From NCBI GenBank assembly GCA_017504655.1, contig JAFVQT010000002.1:1-32946 (forward strand): a stretch of 32,946 bases of DNA, read 5' to 3'. Under the pieces are notes generated by a model. The model was not told where the DNA came from. It did no database searches and worked only from the letters and a program-made list of their open reading frames with translations. This DNA comes from Clostridia bacterium (GTDB lineage: Bacteria; Bacillota; Clostridia; Christensenellales; Borkfalkiaceae). Below are positions 1-6,931 of this stretch, in pieces. The number at the start of each line of letters is the position of its first letter. Position 1 is the stretch's first letter. The translations under genes were made by a program, and so were the position numbers.

Positions 1-7
1 ATTTTAT

Positions 8-36
8 ATTATAATATAAAAGATAAAAACAGTCAA
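8..36 (-). promoter_or_regulatory. sigma-A-type promoter firing out of the left edge
   Basis: On the minus strand a TTGACT -35 box (31-36) and a perfect TATAAT -10 box (8-13) are separated by exactly 17 bases. Transcription would start within a few bases of the window edge and run left, so it serves a gene outside the window. It lies just beyond the terminator of the protease gene, which fits a new transcription unit. Confidence 0.7.
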
Positions 37-78
37 GTGAATACACCTTTTACTCTCCAAAAAGCAAATATAGTTTAA

Positions 79-106
79 GCGCGCCGTCGAATTATCGACG
101 GCGCGC
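79..106 (-). terminator. terminator of the HtrA-like protease gene
   Basis: A perfect 12-bp G+C-rich stem (79-90 with 95-106) closes a 4-base loop ten bases past the protease stop codon. On the minus strand it is followed by a moderately T-rich stretch, so this is a plausible though not ideal intrinsic terminator. On the plus strand the tail (CCTTATTT) is also weak. Confidence 0.7.
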
Positions 107-116
107 CCTTATTTAA

Positions 117-1340
117 TTAATTTTTACCGTACACGTATTGCTCTACGGTAAAGGTTACAGTATGCTCTTGATACTCACTTCCGTTTATATATCTTCTGTA
201 TTCAACCACTACAACGTCACCTATTTTGCAATTATCACCATTTAAATAGTCTGTCAAATCACCTACGACTGTGTTTACGTTTGCATTGGTTATAGCAGGC
301 ACGGTAAACTTTTGTCTGTCACCGATTTTTATCGATAAAATAATATCCTGTAGTAAAAAACCGTTCTTTTTGAACATTCCGTAGTCTTCAAGATAATCTA
401 TTCCTACAAAATACTCCGCATAGCCCCAGCCTCCTACTCTAAAAAGCCCGAATTCTACGCCAAAGTCGTATCTCCCCTCTATATATCCATTGCCCACAAG
501 CTGTTCTATTATATCTATTGCTATACTTCCCGGTATTGCAAAGCTCAGACCCTGCGCCGTTGACGATGCGTAGCCTGCGTTTACTATGCCTAAAAGCGCG
601 CCCGTGTCTTTATCAAAAAGCCCACCGCCCGAATTTCCGCTGTTTATAGCCGCATCCGTTTGCAGTAAGGTCATTTGTCTGCCCTCTACGGTCACGTCAC
701 GGTTTATCGCACTTATTATACCGCTCGTAACGGTTCCTCCTAAAGTTCCCAATGGGTTACCTATAGCGTAAACCTCTGTGCCGACCTTTAAATCCGCCGT
801 TTTATCATACCACGTTGCAGATGTTATATTTTCAAACCTATTGTCTTCATCTGCCCCGATAAGCAATATTCCTATATCGGAATCGGGGTCAGAGCCGACT
901 AACGAGGCAAAATACTCTCTTCCGTCAATAGCCTTTACGACTATTTGCTCAGCCCCCTCTATTACGTGGTGACAGGTGACTATTAAAGCAACGTCCCCCT
1001 CTCCGTCATCATTTTTATCCTTTACCGACAAAACGACTCCGCTACCGCTGCTTTGTCCGTTTGTAAAACCTGCGTAAACCTCAACAACCGATGAGCGGAT
1101 GTATTCAAGCACGCCAACCCCGTCGGGAACAATATCCAAGCTGTTAGTAACGTTTATAGTAAACGACAGCTCGTAATTTTGGTCGACAATCGGTGGCGAA
1201 TACGTATTGGACTGTAATGAATCACTTTCTTTTTGCGATTCGCCTTCCGGTGCTTTTACCGTTAAAGAGCATGACAAAAATGCAAAAGCCGATAATATGA
1301 GGATAAGTAAGCAAGATATTTTTTTGTATAGACTGTTCAA
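117..1340 (-). CDS. lipoprotein HtrA/DegP-like (S1C) serine protease
   Basis: The product is a 407-aa trypsin-fold protease of the S1C (DegP/DegQ/HtrA) family, expected on the outer face of the membrane for quality control of exported proteins. The catalytic triad is visible: His125 in VTCHHVIEG, Asp155 in DPDSDIG, and Ser237 in NSGNSGGG. A C-terminal segment from about residue 300 looks like a diverged PDZ domain. I start at the TTG at 1338-1340 because a perfect AGGAGG lies 6 bases upstream; an open frame continues 17 codons further, but has no ribosome site. This start gives a clean lipoprotein signal: a short basic N-terminus, a hydrophobic stretch, and a Cys near residue 24 (FLSC, slightly off the lipobox consensus). 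Typical S1C enzymes carry a plain transmembrane anchor instead. The family call is secure; the substrate is unknown. Confidence 0.92.
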   Translation of the reverse strand: MNSLYKKISCLLILILSAFAFLSCSLTVKAPEGESQKESDSLQSNTYSPPIVDQNYELSFTINVTNSLDIVPDGVGVLEYIRSSVVEVYAGFTNGQSSGSGVVLSVKDKNDDGEGDVALIVTCHHVIEGAEQIVVKAIDGREYFASLVGSDPDSDIGILLIGADEDNRFENITSATWYDKTADLKVGTEVYAIGNPLGTLGGTVTSGIISAINRDVTVEGRQMTLLQTDAAINSGNSGGGLFDKDTGALLGIVNAGYASSTAQGLSFAIPGSIAIDIIEQLVGNGYIEGRYDFGVEFGLFRVGGWGYAEYFVGIDYLEDYGMFKKNGFLLQDIILSIKIGDRQKFTVPAITNANVNTVVGDLTDYLNGDNCKIGDVVVVEYRRYINGSEYQEHTVTFTVEQYVYGKN

Positions 1341-1346
1341 AGCTGA

Positions 1347-1352
1347 CCTCCT
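1347..1352 (-). promoter_or_regulatory. ribosome binding site deciding the protease start
   Basis: AGGAGG on the minus strand ends 6 bases before the TTG at 1340. The alternative TTG at 1391 has no such site and would lie only about 13 bases from the predicted transcription start. Confidence 0.85.
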
Positions 1353-1410
1353 TATTTGTCCTTGAGCCTTGTCAAGGCCGTCAAACTGCAAAACTGCTTA
1401 TATATTAAAT

Positions 1411-1419
1411 ATTATACCA
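1411..1419 (-). promoter_or_regulatory. extended -10 promoter of the protease gene
   Basis: The minus strand reads TGGTATAAT, a perfect -10 with the TGn extension. No good -35 is seen 16 to 18 bases upstream, as is common for extended -10 promoters. The predicted transcript would have a leader of roughly 60 bases before the TTG start. Confidence 0.6.
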
Positions 1420-1457
1420 TATTTTTGAAATTTTAGTGTTTAAATTTAAAAAAAATT

Positions 1458-1477
1458 GAGGATGATTTCTCATCCTC
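1458..1477 (-). terminator. terminator of the trmH-yebC unit
   Basis: A perfect 8-bp stem closes a GAAA tetraloop (read on the minus strand) and is followed by AATTTTTTTT. On the plus strand a TTTCTTTT tract also follows, so it could act both ways. It lies about 115 bases past the yebC stop; weaker hairpins at 1490-1529 and 1540-1555 lie between. Confidence 0.8.
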
Positions 1478-1593
1478 TTTCTTTTCTCCGCCTATACGGC
1501 GGTAAGTATACGCTTTCCGTCATATAGGCACTATTTAAACAACGGAAAACCGTTGACAATATAAATATGCCCATATAGCTCGGTTTTATACAC

Positions 1594-2331
1594 TTACTCG
1601 TCGTCTTCCTCAGGAAGCTCAACGTTGTGATATACCTCTTGAACGTCGTCGTTGTCGTCGAACATATCAAGCATTTTGTTAAATGAAACAAGCTGTTCTG
1701 CGCTTAAGGTTACCTTGTCGTTAGGAATCATCATAACGCCCGCCTCGATAAACTCAAAATTCTTTTCCTCAAAGAATTTTCTGACAGCAGAAAAGTCTGA
1801 AGGAAGAGTTCTGATTTCAAAAGAATCCTCTTCTGTTATAACGTCCTCTGCGCCTGCCTCTAAAGCCATTTCCATAACCGTATCCTCGTCAAGCTCTACA
1901 GTTCTTTCGATTACGATTACACCCTTATTTTCAAACATGTAAGAAACTGAACCTGTAGTACCGAGATTACCACCGCATTTATCAAAAATGTGACGAACAT
2001 CGCCACCCGTTCTGTTTTTATTGTCGGTAAGAGTTTTTACGATTACTGCGCTACCGCCAATACCGTATCCTTCGTAAGTGAGGTTTTCGTAGTTGACGCC
2101 CGAAAGCTCGCCCGAAGCCTTTGCGATACTTCTTTTAATGTTATCGTTAGGCATGTTTGCAGCCTTTGCCTTTGCTATTGCATCGGCAAGCTTACTGTTG
2201 GTATACGGATCGGGATTACCCTTTGCCGCAACTGCAAGCTCTCTGCCAAGTTTTGTAAAGATTTTACCCTTTACCGCGTCGGTTTTAGCTTTTTTATTTT
2301 TAATATTAGCCCATTTGCTATGTCCTGACAT
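1594..2331 (-). CDS. yebC: YebC/PmpR/TACO1 family protein
   Basis: The 245-aa protein has the usual length and the diagnostic N-terminus (MSGHSKWANIKNKKAKTDA) of the YebC family. Members were first described as DNA-binding regulators, and some are now linked to relief of ribosome stalling during translation. The central MPNDNIKRSIAKA motif is intact, and the C-terminus is acidic (PEEDDE). An AGAAAGGAG ribosome site precedes the ATG. It sits 14 bases downstream of the TrmH-like gene and is probably co-transcribed with it. No catalytic function is expected. Confidence 0.95.
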   Translation of the reverse strand: MSGHSKWANIKNKKAKTDAVKGKIFTKLGRELAVAAKGNPDPYTNSKLADAIAKAKAANMPNDNIKRSIAKASGELSGVNYENLTYEGYGIGGSAVIVKTLTDNKNRTGGDVRHIFDKCGGNLGTTGSVSYMFENKGVIVIERTVELDEDTVMEMALEAGAEDVITEEDSFEIRTLPSDFSAVRKFFEEKNFEFIEAGVMMIPNDKVTLSAEQLVSFNKMLDMFDDNDDVQEVYHNVELPEEDDE

Positions 2332-2345
2332 ATTTTTTCTCCTTT

Positions 2346-3104
2346 CTAATCGTTTATCAAAGATTTACCCTTGCCTTCCGTAAGCTCGTATAAGGTTACG
2401 GCAAGCGATACGCCTGCGTTTAGGCTTTCACTCATTTTTGACATTGGAATTTTTACAGTATGAGTTGCCAACGCTTTAACCTCTTTGGATACACCGTTTG
2501 CCTCGTTTCCGATAACCAAGCAGTACCTCTCGGGTGGGTTAAACGTAAAGACGTTTTCGCCATTCATATCGGCTACTATAACAGGGGTTTCACCCATAAT
2601 TAAAGCAACCTCTTCTCTTTTTAAAACTGTCAAATTAACAAAGAAAATACCGCTCATCGAAGAACGGACTGCCTTTGGCGAATAAGCGTCACAGCAATCG
2701 ACTAAATACAAGTCCTTAACGCCCACCGCGCAGCATGTTCTGATGATGGTTCCCAAGTTGCCCGGGTCGCTCACTCCGTCTAATAAAACACAAGGTTTTA
2801 TCGGCGATTTAGGCTCTGAATATTCCTCTTTGAGCACAGCTAAAACCCCCTGTGGAGTAACCGCGTCGCTCACAAAAGAAAGCACCGATTCGCTAACCTC
2901 TAATTTCTCTGTTTCATAGCACGAAAAACGGGCAAGCCCATCGGTTGTTCCGACTAAAAGCTCTACGCTTTTTTCAGCGGACAACGCCTCGCTCACCATC
3001 TTGTACCCTTCAACGACATAAAGCCCACTTTTTTTGCGGAATTTCTTATCCTTTAAAGAGGCAATTTCTTTAATTTTGGGATTGCTTTTTGACGTTATTA
3101 TCAT
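2346..3104 (-). CDS. TrmH/SpoU-family RNA 2'-O-methyltransferase
   Basis: This 252-aa protein is a SPOUT-class enzyme that uses S-adenosylmethionine to methylate a ribose 2'-OH in rRNA or tRNA. All three SpoU motifs are present: motif 1 around residues 115-123 (PGNLGTIIR, with Asn117 and Arg122), motif 2 near 196-205 (LVIGNEANGVS, Glu201), and motif 3 around 219-233 (IPMSKMSESLNAGVS). The N-terminal 70 residues match the substrate-binding domain of the TrmH/RlmB type. The exact target nucleotide cannot be read from sequence. The ATG has no ribosome site, and the preceding gene's terminator lies almost immediately upstream, so expression probably depends on read-through. Confidence 0.9.
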   Translation of the reverse strand: MIITSKSNPKIKEIASLKDKKFRKKSGLYVVEGYKMVSEALSAEKSVELLVGTTDGLARFSCYETEKLEVSESVLSFVSDAVTPQGVLAVLKEEYSEPKSPIKPCVLLDGVSDPGNLGTIIRTCCAVGVKDLYLVDCCDAYSPKAVRSSMSGIFFVNLTVLKREEVALIMGETPVIVADMNGENVFTFNPPERYCLVIGNEANGVSKEVKALATHTVKIPMSKMSESLNAGVSLAVTLYELTEGKGKSLIND

Positions 3105-3120
3105 AAAAGAAAATATAAAA

Positions 3121-3151
3121 GCTAGGCGAACAGGAAAACCCTTCGCCTAGC
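3121..3151 (-). terminator. terminator of the infC-rpmI-rplT operon
   Basis: A perfect 10-bp stem (3121-3130 with 3142-3151) is followed on the minus strand by TTTTATATTTTCTTTT, starting 11 bases past the rplT stop. The T-rich tail runs directly into the ATG of the downstream TrmH-like gene. Confidence 0.88.
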
Positions 3152-3162
3152 CCCTATTTTAA

Positions 3163-3516
3163 TTATTTAAGTTGTGCCTTAGCAGTTTCGGTAAGTGCGG
3201 TGAATCCTGCAGGATCGGTAATAGCCATATCAGAAAGAACCTTTCTGTTAAGGTTGATACCTGCAAGCTTAAGACCGTGCATGAACGTGCTGTAAGACAT
3301 ACCGTTTGCACGGCATCCTGCATTAATTCTTGCAATCCAGAGCTTACGGAAATCTCTCTTCTTTGCTTTTCTACCTACGTAAGAATAGGTAAGTGACTTC
3401 ATTACGGCTTGTCTTGCAACTCTGTAAAGTTTACTCTTCGCGCCGAAATATCCTTTAGCAAGTTTTAATATCTTTCTACGCTTTTTAACAGCGTTTACAC
3501 CTCTTTTAATACGCAT
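3163..3516 (-). CDS. rplT: 50S ribosomal protein L20
   Basis: The 117-aa basic protein matches L20 over its full length, beginning [21 protein letters not shown]20 is an early assembly protein that binds 23S rRNA. In Bacillota it also represses its own operon by binding the infC leader mRNA, and a leader of that type is present at 4281-4440. It is the last gene of infC-rpmI-rplT, with AAAGGAG before the ATG and an intrinsic terminator right after. Confidence 0.98.
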   Translation of the reverse strand: MRIKRGVNAVKKRRKILKLAKGYFGAKSKLYRVARQAVMKSLTYSYVGRKAKKRDFRKLWIARINAGCRANGMSYSTFMHGLKLAGINLNRKVLSDMAITDPAGFTALTETAKAQLK

Positions 3517-3534
3517 ATTCGGTTTCTCCTTTTA

Positions 3535-3735
3535 TTATTTCTTGTAAGGAATAAGAGTCTTGATTGTCTTTTCCTGAGTTACTGATACATAAGTACCGGT
3601 TCTAAGTCTTCTCTTTCTCTTAGTAGACTTTTTGCTAAGAATGTGGCTCTTACCCTGGCTGTATCTCTTTACTTTGCCAGTTCCCGTAACCTTAAAACGC
3701 TTCTTTGCACCGCTGTGCGATTTCATTTTTGGCAT
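3535..3735 (-). CDS. rpmI: 50S ribosomal protein L35
   Basis: The 66-aa protein is a typical L35: [20 protein letters not shown], a lysine- and arginine-rich middle, and the usual length. It is the second gene of the operon, 18 bases ahead of rplT, with a GGAGG site before the ATG. Confidence 0.98.
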   Translation of the reverse strand: MPKMKSHSGAKKRFKVTGTGKVKRYSQGKSHILSKKSTKRKRRLRTGTYVSVTQEKTIKTLIPYKK

Positions 3736-3761
3736 AATTTTGTCCTCCGAAATTTATTCTA

Positions 3762-4280
3762 TCAGTTAGATTTTGAGGGGGCGAGAATCATTAAAATGTT
3801 TCTGCCTTCAAAAAGTGGGCGTTTTTCCATAACTGCAACGTCACCAACGATTTCGAAAAATCTGTTCATTACGTCTACACCTAAAGAAGAATGCGCGTTT
3901 TGTCTTCCTCTCATCTTGATTGAAACCTTAACTTTGTTGCCACCGGCAAGGAATTTTTGGGCTTGACGTGCTTTTACGTTTAAATCGCCAATGTCAATCG
4001 TCATAGAAAGCCATATTTCCTTAAGCTCAACGACCTTTTGGTTCTTTTTAGCTTCTTTTTGTTTTTTAAGCTGTTCAAATTTATACTTGCCGTAGTCCAT
4101 AATCTTACAAACGGGCGGATTTGCAGTTGCCGCTATTTTTACAAGGTCAAGATTATTTTCCTCTGCAATTCTTAAAGCTTCACTTGAGCTTACGATACCG
4201 AGCTGCTCACCGTCTGAACCTATAAGACGGACTTCGCGATCTCTAATGTCTTCGTTAATTTGAATTTGATCTTTACTAAT
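3762..4280 (-). CDS. infC: translation initiation factor IF-3 (AUU start)
   Basis: The gene encodes a full-length IF-3 of 172 aa, the usual size. The N-domain runs from INEDIRDREVRLIG to about residue 60 (ATANPPVCKIMDYGKYKFEQ), and the basic linker and C-domain follow. The first in-frame ATG is at Met61 of that conserved motif, so starting there would delete the whole N-domain. Between the upstream in-frame TAA and that Met there is no ATG, GTG, TTG or CTG. An ATT (4278-4280) lies 9 bases after GGAAGG and gives the expected length. AUU starts are known for infC in E. coli and Geobacillus, where IF-3 represses its own translation by discriminating against the codon. IF-3 binds the 30S subunit and proofreads initiation. 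Confidence 0.96.
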   Translation of the reverse strand: MSKDQIQINEDIRDREVRLIGSDGEQLGIVSSSEALRIAEENNLDLVKIAATANPPVCKIMDYGKYKFEQLKKQKEAKKNQKVVELKEIWLSMTIDIGDLNVKARQAQKFLAGGNKVKVSIKMRGRQNAHSSLGVDVMNRFFEIVGDVAVMEKRPLFEGRNILMILAPSKSN

Positions 4281-4289
4281 GGTAGTGTA

Positions 4290-4295
4290 CCTTCC
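4290..4295 (-). promoter_or_regulatory. ribosome binding site of infC
   Basis: GGAAGG on the minus strand lies 9 bases before the ATT at 4278-4280. It is the only Shine-Dalgarno-like element in the short interval allowed by the upstream stop codon. Confidence 0.8.
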
Positions 4296-4312
4296 AATTT
4301 AAAATTCCCTAT

Positions 4313-4348
4313 ACAAACAAAAAGGGTTGCTTTAAACATAAAGCACCC
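4313..4348 (-). terminator. regulatory terminator inside the infC leader
   Basis: The minus strand reads GGGTGCTTTA, a 3-base loop, then TAAAGC-A-ACCC (one bulge), followed by TTTTTGTTTGT. It lies between promoter and infC, so it must be conditionally bypassed, as expected for L20-dependent attenuation. Confidence 0.8.
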
Positions 4349-4447
4349 TACATACCTATAACGCAGACTTATAGCACTTGCGTTAAAAAATATGCGCCGT
4401 TTCAAAAAATCTTACGGCGAGAAGGGTAACTTCTGCTTAGCATAGAT

Positions 4448-4476
4448 ATATTACCACACGGCAAAGATTATGTCAA
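4448..4476 (-). promoter_or_regulatory. strong sigma-A-type promoter of infC-rpmI-rplT
   Basis: A perfect TTGACA (4471-4476) and TAATAT (4448-4453) are separated by 17 bases, with a TGn extension before the -10. The predicted start is near 4441, at the head of the structured leader. A 10-bp perfect palindrome, CACGCGCGTG (4512-4521), lies about 36 bases upstream of the -35; its role is unknown. Confidence 0.9.
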
Positions 4477-4585
4477 ATGTTTTTACTCTTTTATTAAAAA
4501 TTTTTTTCATCCACGCGCGTGCATTATATTATATAATGTTTTTTACTGCTTTTGATTTATGCCATACTTACGAATACAAGCAAAA

Positions 4586-4623
4586 AGCGCGCCACGACTT
4601 ATATTACTAAATCGTGACACGCT
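4586..4623 (-). terminator. terminator of the foldase-like lipoprotein gene
   Basis: A 12-bp stem containing two G-U pairs (4586-4597 with 4612-4623) encloses a 14-base loop. On the minus strand it is followed by TTTTTGC, about 20 bases past the stop codon. Confidence 0.78.
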
Positions 4624-4641
4624 CATTTATTTTAACAATTC

Positions 4642-6792
4642 TTACTCTTCAGACTCTTCTACAAGGTCGCTGTAAACCTTTTCGTATTTAACAACTACAC
4701 CGGTATCGCTGTTAAGACCTTGTTGAATATAGGTGTTAGCAAGCTTACTGATAACATTGCTTTCCAAGAGAGCGTTAGTTGCTTCAAGGAAATTGTAAGC
4801 AACGGTATCCTCGTCTTCCTCTTCACCGCTTATGAGGTCTAAAATAAACTGTTGCTTACCTGCATCGCCTTCTACCGTGTAGATAAGCTCGCTTACCTTC
4901 TTGGTACAAAGAACGATGTGAAGACCGTACTCGTAAGAGCCGAACATCATATATGCACCTGCGCCACCTGCGAAATAGTCAGGATCTGAAGGATCTAAAC
5001 CGTTACCGTTACAAACAATTTCTGCAGCCTTTGCAAATGCTGAAACGTATTGATTTGAACTGGTAATTGGCGAATAGAGATATCCGAGATAGCTGTTGAA
5101 ATTACCCTCGTCTGAGCTGTATGCAAACTTAAGGTCCTCAAATCTTTCTTTTAACGCTTCGTCATAGTCAACCTGACCAGCCTTGTTTAATTCTACGGCT
5201 TCTACACCGAGAACGTCTGCTACAACACCTTTAAAGTAGTCAAAATCTCTCTTTTCAGGCTTTACACCAAAATAGTTGAAATGAAGAACCTTGTTGCCGT
5301 CCTCGTCTTCCTCTTCGTGAGCGGTAACACTTTCAAAAGAACCGTCGTAATAAGCTAAAACGTCAGTATAAACGTAATCGTCGGTAAATCTGACTCTGTC
5401 ACCCTCTAATACACCGTAGCCGGATTGAACCCAAGTTGCTCTTAAATCCTCTACGGTAATCTCTAATACTTTTGCGTTTACTATTTGTTCTTTTTCCTCT
5501 GCGGTAATAGCGCCGTTTGCATCTATCTTTTCTTGAATCAACTCGTCAATCTCAGCCTTGAGCTCTTCATCGTACTGAACGAGGAAGTGAGAAACGTAAC
5601 CGTAACCCTCACCGGGATTATAGGTAACGAATGAGTTTTTAGAAATAGCGCCGAGTGCTGACTCTAAGCCTGAAACGCTACCCTCGAATTGGTTAGTCTG
5701 AGATTTAGCAAGCGCCTTGTAAGATTCCCAAAGGGCGTTTTGATCTGCAGCAACGTCGTAATGAAGCTTATGCTCCTCGCGAAGTAAATCCTCAAACTTA
5801 GTGATGATTTCAGATTCCAATGTTCCTAAAAGGGCACTTCTGAAATAAGTAAGACTAAGTACCGAAAGCATATCGGTTGCCTCGTAGGTTTCGTGACTGT
5901 CAATAAGACCAAGCTCTACAAATCTTTCTTTAGCCTCTGCAAGAGCGTTCTTTCTGTCCTTACTGTCAAGCTTAACAGTCTTTGCCAAAAACTCTTCAAG
6001 CTCTTCTTCGGAAACCGTATCATCCTCTTCTTCGTCCATAGTAGGAGCAGTTCTTGTAGTGTACGAAATATGTTCGTGCTCGTGAGCATGCTCTTCGTCC
6101 ATAAAAGATTCAATGAGGTCGTTAACGCTGTCAATAGTAGTAGCTATGCTCTTTACAACGGTTTCATAATCCAAAAATCTGTAAAGAGAATCGTTAACGC
6201 TGATTTTACCGTTTTCTGCCTTAACCTTTGCTGAAAGACCCTTTAAGTAGTCTGCCGTACCAAATTTGATATCTTCGTCCTTCTTGCCCTTGGAAAACTC
6301 TTTGTTATACTCTTGAACAAGTCTGTCAGAAGCTAATACTGCAAGGATGTTTTCGCCGTAAGCATCAACGAGCTTATTCATAACCTCGTTTACCTTTGCG
6401 GTGTCGTAACCGCCCTTTTTGGCAAGGTCACCCTTTGCATATTGCATGATAATTTTGTTGTTTACAAGGTTATCTAAGATAAGGTTATAAGTGTCTGCAG
6501 CTGAGTAACCGTAGCTTTGTACGTACATATAACCGTAAGACATAAAGCCTGCAATAAGCTCACGCTTGTAGATAGGCTCGCCTTCGTAATCATCCTTTCC
6601 GCTAACGTTTGCAACGTTTTTAATACCGTATTGTTTGCTTGAGTCTAAGCCTTTATCGATATTAACGACAGCAACGGCACGCTCTAAGTCTCTGTCGGTG
6701 TCAACCTCGAAAAGGCCACAGCTCGCCATCGTGCCGGTAATCATTGCGACTGCGAGTATCACAGTCATAAGTTTGAGTAAAAATTTCTTCAT
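4642..6792 (-). CDS. SurA/PrsA-like foldase lipoprotein
   Basis: The 716-aa protein begins with a lipoprotein signal (MKKFLLKLM, hydrophobic stretch, ASC near residue 25). Residues about 70-130 resemble the SurA/PrsA N-terminal helical domain that binds unfolded chains (YNLILDNLVNNKIIMQYAKG). Two pieces resemble parvulin (PpiC) edges: VSHFLVQYDEE near 399 and YGLHIVLCTKK near 624. About 225 residues separate them, far more than a normal parvulin domain of roughly 90. A His-rich segment (EEHAHEHEH) lies near 234. Position supports the call: many Clostridia have a prsA-type gene directly after mfd. It has its own promoter and an AGGAGA site. Isomerase activity is doubtful; a chaperone role is more likely. 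Confidence 0.65.
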   Translation of the reverse strand: MKKFLLKLMTVILAVAMITGTMASCGLFEVDTDRDLERAVAVVNIDKGLDSSKQYGIKNVANVSGKDDYEGEPIYKRELIAGFMSYGYMYVQSYGYSAADTYNLILDNLVNNKIIMQYAKGDLAKKGGYDTAKVNEVMNKLVDAYGENILAVLASDRLVQEYNKEFSKGKKDEDIKFGTADYLKGLSAKVKAENGKISVNDSLYRFLDYETVVKSIATTIDSVNDLIESFMDEEHAHEHEHISYTTRTAPTMDEEEDDTVSEEELEEFLAKTVKLDSKDRKNALAEAKERFVELGLIDSHETYEATDMLSVLSLTYFRSALLGTLESEIITKFEDLLREEHKLHYDVAADQNALWESYKALAKSQTNQFEGSVSGLESALGAISKNSFVTYNPGEGYGYVSHFLVQYDEELKAEIDELIQEKIDANGAITAEEKEQIVNAKVLEITVEDLRATWVQSGYGVLEGDRVRFTDDYVYTDVLAYYDGSFESVTAHEEEDEDGNKVLHFNYFGVKPEKRDFDYFKGVVADVLGVEAVELNKAGQVDYDEALKERFEDLKFAYSSDEGNFNSYLGYLYSPITSSNQYVSAFAKAAEIVCNGNGLDPSDPDYFAGGAGAYMMFGSYEYGLHIVLCTKKVSELIYTVEGDAGKQQFILDLISGEEEDEDTVAYNFLEATNALLESNVISKLANTYIQQGLNSDTGVVVKYEKVYSDLVEESEE

Positions 6793-6845
6793 AGGATTCT
6801 CCTGATGACATAATTTGAGAATTAAATCTCACATAATACTTTAGT

Positions 6846-6874
6846 ATTATAATAAATTATTTAAATAATTGCAA
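6846..6874 (-). promoter_or_regulatory. promoter of the foldase-like lipoprotein gene
   Basis: TTGCAA (6869-6874) and a perfect TATAAT (6846-6851) are 17 bases apart on the minus strand, between mfd and the lipoprotein gene. The lipoprotein can therefore be made independently of the prs-pth-mfd transcript. Confidence 0.8.
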
Positions 6875-6931
6875 GGCATTTTGAGTGCTTTTTGAGTAAA
6901 TTTTTTAAAAATTTTTATTTTTTGCTTTTTA

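Larger units (their letters stand above)
4281..4440 (-). promoter_or_regulatory. L20-type leader (attenuator) of infC-rpmI-rplT
   Basis: The roughly 160-base leader between promoter and infC contains several hairpins. One at 4360-4384 has a 6-bp AACGCA/TGCGTT stem. Its loop holds CTATAA, which can pair with TTATAG just downstream (4356-4361) and so competes with the base of the stem. An intrinsic terminator follows at 4313-4348. This matches the known Bacillota design in which L20 binds a leader that mimics its 23S site and stabilises termination. The assignment is by layout and motif, not by covariance search. Confidence 0.75.

Noticed and set aside
1490..1555. Two small hairpins after yebC as a structured RNA
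   Set aside because: The stems are 6 to 7 pairs with bulges and match no known RNA class I recognise; a better terminator lies at 1458-1477.
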